Source: Anthropogastromicrobium sp050944455 (lineage in GTDB: Bacteria > Bacillota > Clostridia > Lachnospirales > Lachnospiraceae). From it: a DNA stretch of 64,000 nt. The stretch is from NCBI GenBank assembly GCA_050944455.1, contig JBMNRC010000010.1, positions 1-64,000 on the forward strand. The letters run 5' to 3'. This document shows, in pieces, positions 60,775-64,000 of the stretch. A program made the translations under genes and the position numbers. A model generated the notes under the pieces. That model saw nothing but the letters and a program-made list of their open reading frames with translations. It ran no database searches and was not told where the DNA came from. The stretch's first letter is position 1. Each line of letters starts with the position of its first letter.

Positions 60775-62064
60775 TCAGCGGGTTTTCTCAAGGACAGCCT
60801 TACCGCCCATATACGGACGAAGAACCTCCGGGATGCGGACGGTGCCGTCGGCCTGCAGGTTGTTTTCAAGAAGGGCAATCAGCATGCGCGGCGGCGCGAC
60901 AACGGTGTTGTTGAGCGTATGCGCCAGATAATTTTTGCCGTCGGCGCCCTTGATGCGGATGCCGAGCCTTCTTGCCTGCGCGTCGCCGAGGTTGGAGCAG
61001 CTTCCGACTTCAAAATACTTTTTCTGCCTCGGGGACCACGCCTCAACGTCGCAGGATTTGACTTTCAGATCCGCCAGGTCCCCGGAGCAGCACTCAAGCG
61101 TGCGGACCGGGACATCCATGGAGCGGAAGAGTTCCACGGTATACTTCCACAGGCGGTTGTACCAGGTCATGCTGTCCTCCGGCTTGCAGATGACGATCAT
61201 TTCCTGCTTCTCAAACTGGTGGATGCGGTACAGGCCTCTTTCCTCGATACCGTGCGCGCCTTTCTCCTTGCGGAAGCACGGGGAATAGCTGGTCAGAGTG
61301 TAGGGAATCTTATCCTCCGGCGTCACGGTATCCTTGAACTTTCCGATCATGGAATGCTCGGAAGTGCCGATCAGATAGAGGTCCTCGCCCTCGATCTTGT
61401 ACATCATCGCGTCCATCTCGTCAAAGCTCATGACGCCGTCCACAACCGCGCGGCGGATCATATACGGCGGAATGACGTAGGTGAAGCCTTTGTCGATCAT
61501 AAAATCCCTGGCGTAGGTGAGGACAGCGGAGTGCAGGCGCGCGACGTCGCCCATCAGGTAATAGAAGCCGTTTCCCGCGACTCTCCGCGCCGCGTCAAGG
61601 TCGACGCCGCCCAGGCTTTCCATGATATCCAGATGATAGGGGATCTCATAGTCCGGGACAACCGGATCGCCGAATCTTTCGAGCTCGACGTTCTCGGAAT
61701 CATCCTTGCCGATCGGGACGGACGGATCGATGATGTTCGGGATCACCAGCATGATCTCGCGGATCCTGGCCTCGACTTTTCTTTCTTCCTCGGTCAGTTC
61801 TTCGACACGGCCCGCATTCGCGGTAACCTGGGCCTTCACCTTCTCGGCTTCTTCCTTCTGACCGTTTTTCATCAGGCCGCCGATCTGCTTTGAGAGCCTG
61901 TTTCTGTCGGCTCTGAGCGACTCGACCTCCCCCTTGATCTCGCGGTTTTTCTTATCGAGCGCGATCACTTCGTCGACAAGCGGAAGTTTCTGGTCCTGAA
62001 ACTTGTTTCTGATGTTCTGTTTTACAATTTCAGGGTTTTCCCTCAAAAATTTTATGTCAAGCAT
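60775..62064 (-). CDS. serS: Serine--tRNA ligase
   Basis: 429 residues. The N-terminal coiled-coil tRNA-binding arm (about 30-100) is followed by the class II catalytic core with YLIGTSEHSMIGKF, PCFRKEKGAHGIEERGLYRIHQFEKQE (motif 2) and LNNTVVAPPRMLIALLENN (motif 3). The start at 62064 (MLDIKFLRENPEIV) has GGAAGGTGAG upstream; 86 upstream ORF codons are leader. The leader of about 180 nt shows no T-box sequence. Confidence 0.97.
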   Translation of the reverse strand: MLDIKFLRENPEIVKQNIRNKFQDQKLPLVDEVIALDKKNREIKGEVESLRADRNRLSKQIGGLMKNGQKEEAEKVKAQVTANAGRVEELTEEERKVEARIREIMLVIPNIIDPSVPIGKDDSENVELERFGDPVVPDYEIPYHLDIMESLGGVDLDAARRVAGNGFYYLMGDVARLHSAVLTYARDFMIDKGFTYVIPPYMIRRAVVDGVMSFDEMDAMMYKIEGEDLYLIGTSEHSMIGKFKDTVTPEDKIPYTLTSYSPCFRKEKGAHGIEERGLYRIHQFEKQEMIVICKPEDSMTWYNRLWKYTVELFRSMDVPVRTLECCSGDLADLKVKSCDVEAWSPRQKKYFEVGSCSNLGDAQARRLGIRIKGADGKNYLAHTLNNTVVAPPRMLIALLENNLQADGTVRIPEVLRPYMGGKAVLEKTR

Positions 62065-62250
62065 TGTTTTCTCACCTTCCGGACAGCCGGGCCGTCCGTA
62101 TTCTGTGCAGAAAACCGAACTCTGACGCACCGCCGCGGCCTGTTTCCGGTTTCCGCGGTTTTGCTCACGGCGTTTCGGTCTCCTCTGCCTGTCCTCCGAT
62201 TCTGTTCCCCCGGCACCGCCCGGCTTCACTCCGGGAAAAGTGCCTGTCCT

Positions 62251-62279
62251 ATTATATCTGAGTGCCCTTTTGTTTTCAA
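62251..62279 (-). promoter_or_regulatory. serS promoter
   Basis: Minus strand -35 TTGAAA (62274-62279), a 17-bp spacer, -10 TATAAT (62251-62256). The -35 overlaps the last codons of the DUF4446 gene. Confidence 0.85.
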
Positions 62280-62833
62280 TCCTGCCGGGTGTCGGCAGGG
62301 CTTTCTTCCGCGGGGATGACAAGATCAGAATTCATCGCCATGTTGAGCGCGTCCTTTTCCTCATTGCTGAGAATCGCGTGGGACTCCCCGTGAATGATCT
62401 CCTTCAGATAGCTGTAGCAGCCGTCCTGCGTGTGCATGCTGGTCAGCACGAAACCGCTGTCCTCACCGTCCAGCAGGGCCAGGGAAAAGCTGAGTTTCCC
62501 TGTCATTCCCCGGAGCGTATCGTACTTGACGATGCCGATTTTTTTGTAGGAATCTTTCAGGCCGCGCTTCATTTCCGCGATGGCCTGGATATCATTCCTG
62601 CATTGTGCCTTTACCCGTTTGTTGTCCTCGACAACCTGCGTGAGAATCTCTTCCAGCGATTTTCCGTCCCGGCCCTGCATGAATTCCTCGTAGGCCTCCT
62701 TCAGGTCGTTGAACTTCGCGAACAGAATAACCGTGAGAATAATCAGCACCACCAGCATTACGAGCAGGACGCAGATGATGTAGACGGCGTTCGCGTTCAG
62801 AAAATTCTGTACAGTGTTCAGTACATTATCCAT
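62276..62833 (-). CDS. DUF4446 family membrane protein
   Basis: 185 residues. One N-terminal helix (about 17-40) anchors a cytoplasmic domain containing a helical linker (41-95) and the DUF4446 core IGIVKYDTLRGMTGKLSFSLALLDGEDSGFVLTSMH. It sits between parB and serS as in many Clostridia. AAAGGAAG precedes the ATG. The function is unknown. Confidence 0.9.
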   Translation of the reverse strand: MDNVLNTVQNFLNANAVYIICVLLVMLVVLIILTVILFAKFNDLKEAYEEFMQGRDGKSLEEILTQVVEDNKRVKAQCRNDIQAIAEMKRGLKDSYKKIGIVKYDTLRGMTGKLSFSLALLDGEDSGFVLTSMHTQDGCYSYLKEIIHGESHAILSNEEKDALNMAMNSDLVIPAEESPADTRQD

Positions 62834-62852
62834 ACTTTTCTTCCTTTAGATT

Positions 62853-62916
62853 CGTTGATCCGCAGCATTGACCCGCAGTGCTGATCCGCAGTATTGACCC
62901 GCAGGCTGATCTGCAG
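62853..62916. repeat. 26-bp tandem repeat
   Basis: Two full units and a partial third of TGATCCGCAGNATTGACCCGCAG type upstream of the DUF4446 gene. Confidence 0.75.
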
Positions 62917-62932
62917 TTTCCGTTCGGGACCT

Positions 62933-63075
62933 GCGGAGCCTGCGCCGCCTCCTGTCAGACCGCGGCGAGATGTTTATCCGCGGTTTCCGCGCGAGACCGC
63001 GGAGCCTGCGCCGCCTCCTGTCAGACCGAGGCGAGGAGTTTATCCTCGGTTTCCGCGCGAGACCGCGGAGCCTGC
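62933..63075. repeat. 66-bp tandem repeat, about 2.2 copies
   Basis: Copies start at 62933, 62999 and 63065 (GCGGAGCCTGCGCCGCCTCC...). They lie between parB and DUF4446, just after the parB stop. Confidence 0.9.
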
Positions 63076-63101
63076 TTTCTCAGCTGCGCGCCCGGGTCGG
63101 C

Positions 63102-64000
63102 TCAGATGCCGATCAGATCCAGGATTTTCTGCAGATCCTCGTCGGAATAATACTCGATCTCCACGCGGCCTTTGTTTTCGGCCTTTCTCTGGATCGTAAC
63201 TTTGGTTCCGATTCTGTTCCTGAGTTTTTCCTCATACTCATTGTAGAGACTCTGGTTCGAGAGTTCCCTGACCGGCTTCGGCGGCTTCTTGTTCAGAAGC
63301 TGCTTTACGATCTTTTCTGTTTCCCGGACGCTCAGTCCCTCGTCCATGATTTTGTTGGCCAGATCCAGCTGAACTTCCCCGTTCGGGATCCCGAGCAGCA
63401 CCTTGGCGTGTCCCTGCGTGATCAATCCTTCGGAAAGCATCTTCTGAACCTCCGCGTTCAGCTTCAGCAGCCTCAGGGAATTCGTGATGACCGTGCGGCT
63501 TCTGGAAAGGCGGTCGGCAATCTCATCCTGCGTCAGATGGTACGTTTCGATCAGCGTTTTGTAAGCCTGCGCCTCCTCAATCGGATCGAGATCCTCCCTC
63601 TGAAGGTTTTCGATCAGCGTAACCTGCGCTTTTTCCTGTTCCGAATAATCGCAGACAATCGCCGGAATTTCCTTCAGCCCAGCCATTCTCGCCGCGCGCC
63701 ACCTTCTCTCACCGGCTACTATTTCGTAAAAATCGCCGCTTTTCTGGACCAGGACCGGCTGGAGCACGCCGTAATTCCGGATGGATTCCGCCAGTTCTGT
63801 CAGGCTGTCCTCATCGAATTTTTTTCTCGGCTGGTTTTTGTTGGACTCAATCTGGCGGATCTTGAGCATGACCACCTGACCGTCCGCGGTCCCGGCGCCG
63901 TAATCCGCTCCGTACCCGTTCACCTCCGATGAAGCAGCCGGAGAGGGCTTCACATCGGATCCGGCCGCGGACACAGTAAGGGATTCGGACTCAGGTGCCC
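63102..64000 (-). CDS. parB: Chromosome partitioning protein ParB (5' end outside the window)
   Basis: At least 290 residues are visible: the ParB N-domain (LKIRQIESNKNQPRKKFDEDSL), the CTP-binding GERRWRAARMAG and ENLQREDLDPIEEAQAY motifs, the helix-turn-helix (TQDEIADRLSRSRTVITNSLRLLKL) and the C-terminal dimer domain. The reading frame stays open to the window edge, and the usual GLGKGLDALI start motif is not seen, so the true start lies beyond 64000; the GTG at 63974 is not the start. It binds parS sites and loads SMC; a parA (soj) gene is expected next to it. Confidence 0.95.
   Translation of the reverse strand, partial: APESESLTVSAAGSDVKPSPAASSEVNGYGADYGAGTADGQVVMLKIRQIESNKNQPRKKFDEDSLTELAESIRNYGVLQPVLVQKSGDFYEIVAGERRWRAARMAGLKEIPAIVCDYSEQEKAQVTLIENLQREDLDPIEEAQAYKTLIETYHLTQDEIADRLSRSRTVITNSLRLLKLNAEVQKMLSEGLITQGHAKVLLGIPNGEVQLDLANKIMDEGLSVRETEKIVKQLLNKKPPKPVRELSNQSLYNEYEEKLRNRIGTKVTIQRKAENKGRVEIEYYSDEDLQKILDLIGI

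Noticed and set aside
62065..62250. Serine T-box in the serS leader
   Set aside because: No GGTGGNACCGCG-type antiterminator sequence and no terminator before the start codon.
1..64000. Prophage, insertion sequence, integrase or toxin-antitoxin genes
   Set aside because: I looked for transposase, integrase and phage structural motifs in the translated frames and saw none.

Overview
The window looks like chromosomal DNA of a fairly high-GC anaerobic Firmicute, most likely of the Lachnospiraceae or a close relative. The evidence is the Bacillus/Clostridia order tadA - SRP RNA - (pfkA) - dnaX - ybaB - recR, Lachnospiraceae-type DUF3881 and DUF4446 genes beside serS and parB, pyruvate formate-lyase, sigma-A promoters, Gram-positive ribosome binding sites and a long Clostridia-type SRP RNA. 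I see no phage, plasmid, insertion sequence or CRISPR array. parB runs off the right edge, and parB/DUF4446/serS usually lie near oriC. Most genes in the right half are on the minus strand, so the origin is probably just beyond position 64000 (inference).

Left part (1-27 kb), mostly transport and accessory functions: a cytidylate-kinase-like protein, a TAXI-type TRAP transporter (binding protein plus fused permease), a Gfo/Idh oxidoreductase, an ECF S component, and a GH36 alpha-galactosidase with an UlaG-like hydrolase. Next comes a radical SAM/TetR operon whose promoter carries a palindrome between its -35 and -10. An MMPL-type transporter then lies with a giant secreted heptad-repeat protein, facing a divergent TetR gene with three near-identical operators between them. 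A TPP riboswitch controls thiT. metNI has an attenuator-like leader. A MATE exporter and a LUD protein follow.

Middle (27-40 kb), housekeeping: tRNA-Cys, a CvpA protein, a 1049-residue TPR/acidic/AAA-like protein, recR, ybaB, dnaX, pfkA, SRP RNA, tadA, rsmA, tatD and a PflX-like radical SAM protein. The pfkA promoter is built into the SRP RNA terminator.

Right part (40-64 kb): a GH5-like secreted protein that has lost its catalytic residues and is preceded by a coupled 28-codon ORF; a small membrane protein; a cytoplasmic BMP/ParB-like fusion overlapping a phosphoesterase; a lipoprotein amidase; pflB and pflA separated by a terminator, with three 15-bp palindromes upstream of pflB; a membrane GDPD; a NagD-like phosphatase; rfbC and rfbD; an S9 peptidase; DUF3881; serS; DUF4446; and parB.

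A general trait is short GC-rich tandem repeats in many intergenic spaces. Some run into gene 3' ends, for example an eight-unit heptapeptide tail on the second TetR. All calls rest on reading the sequence; no database search was run.
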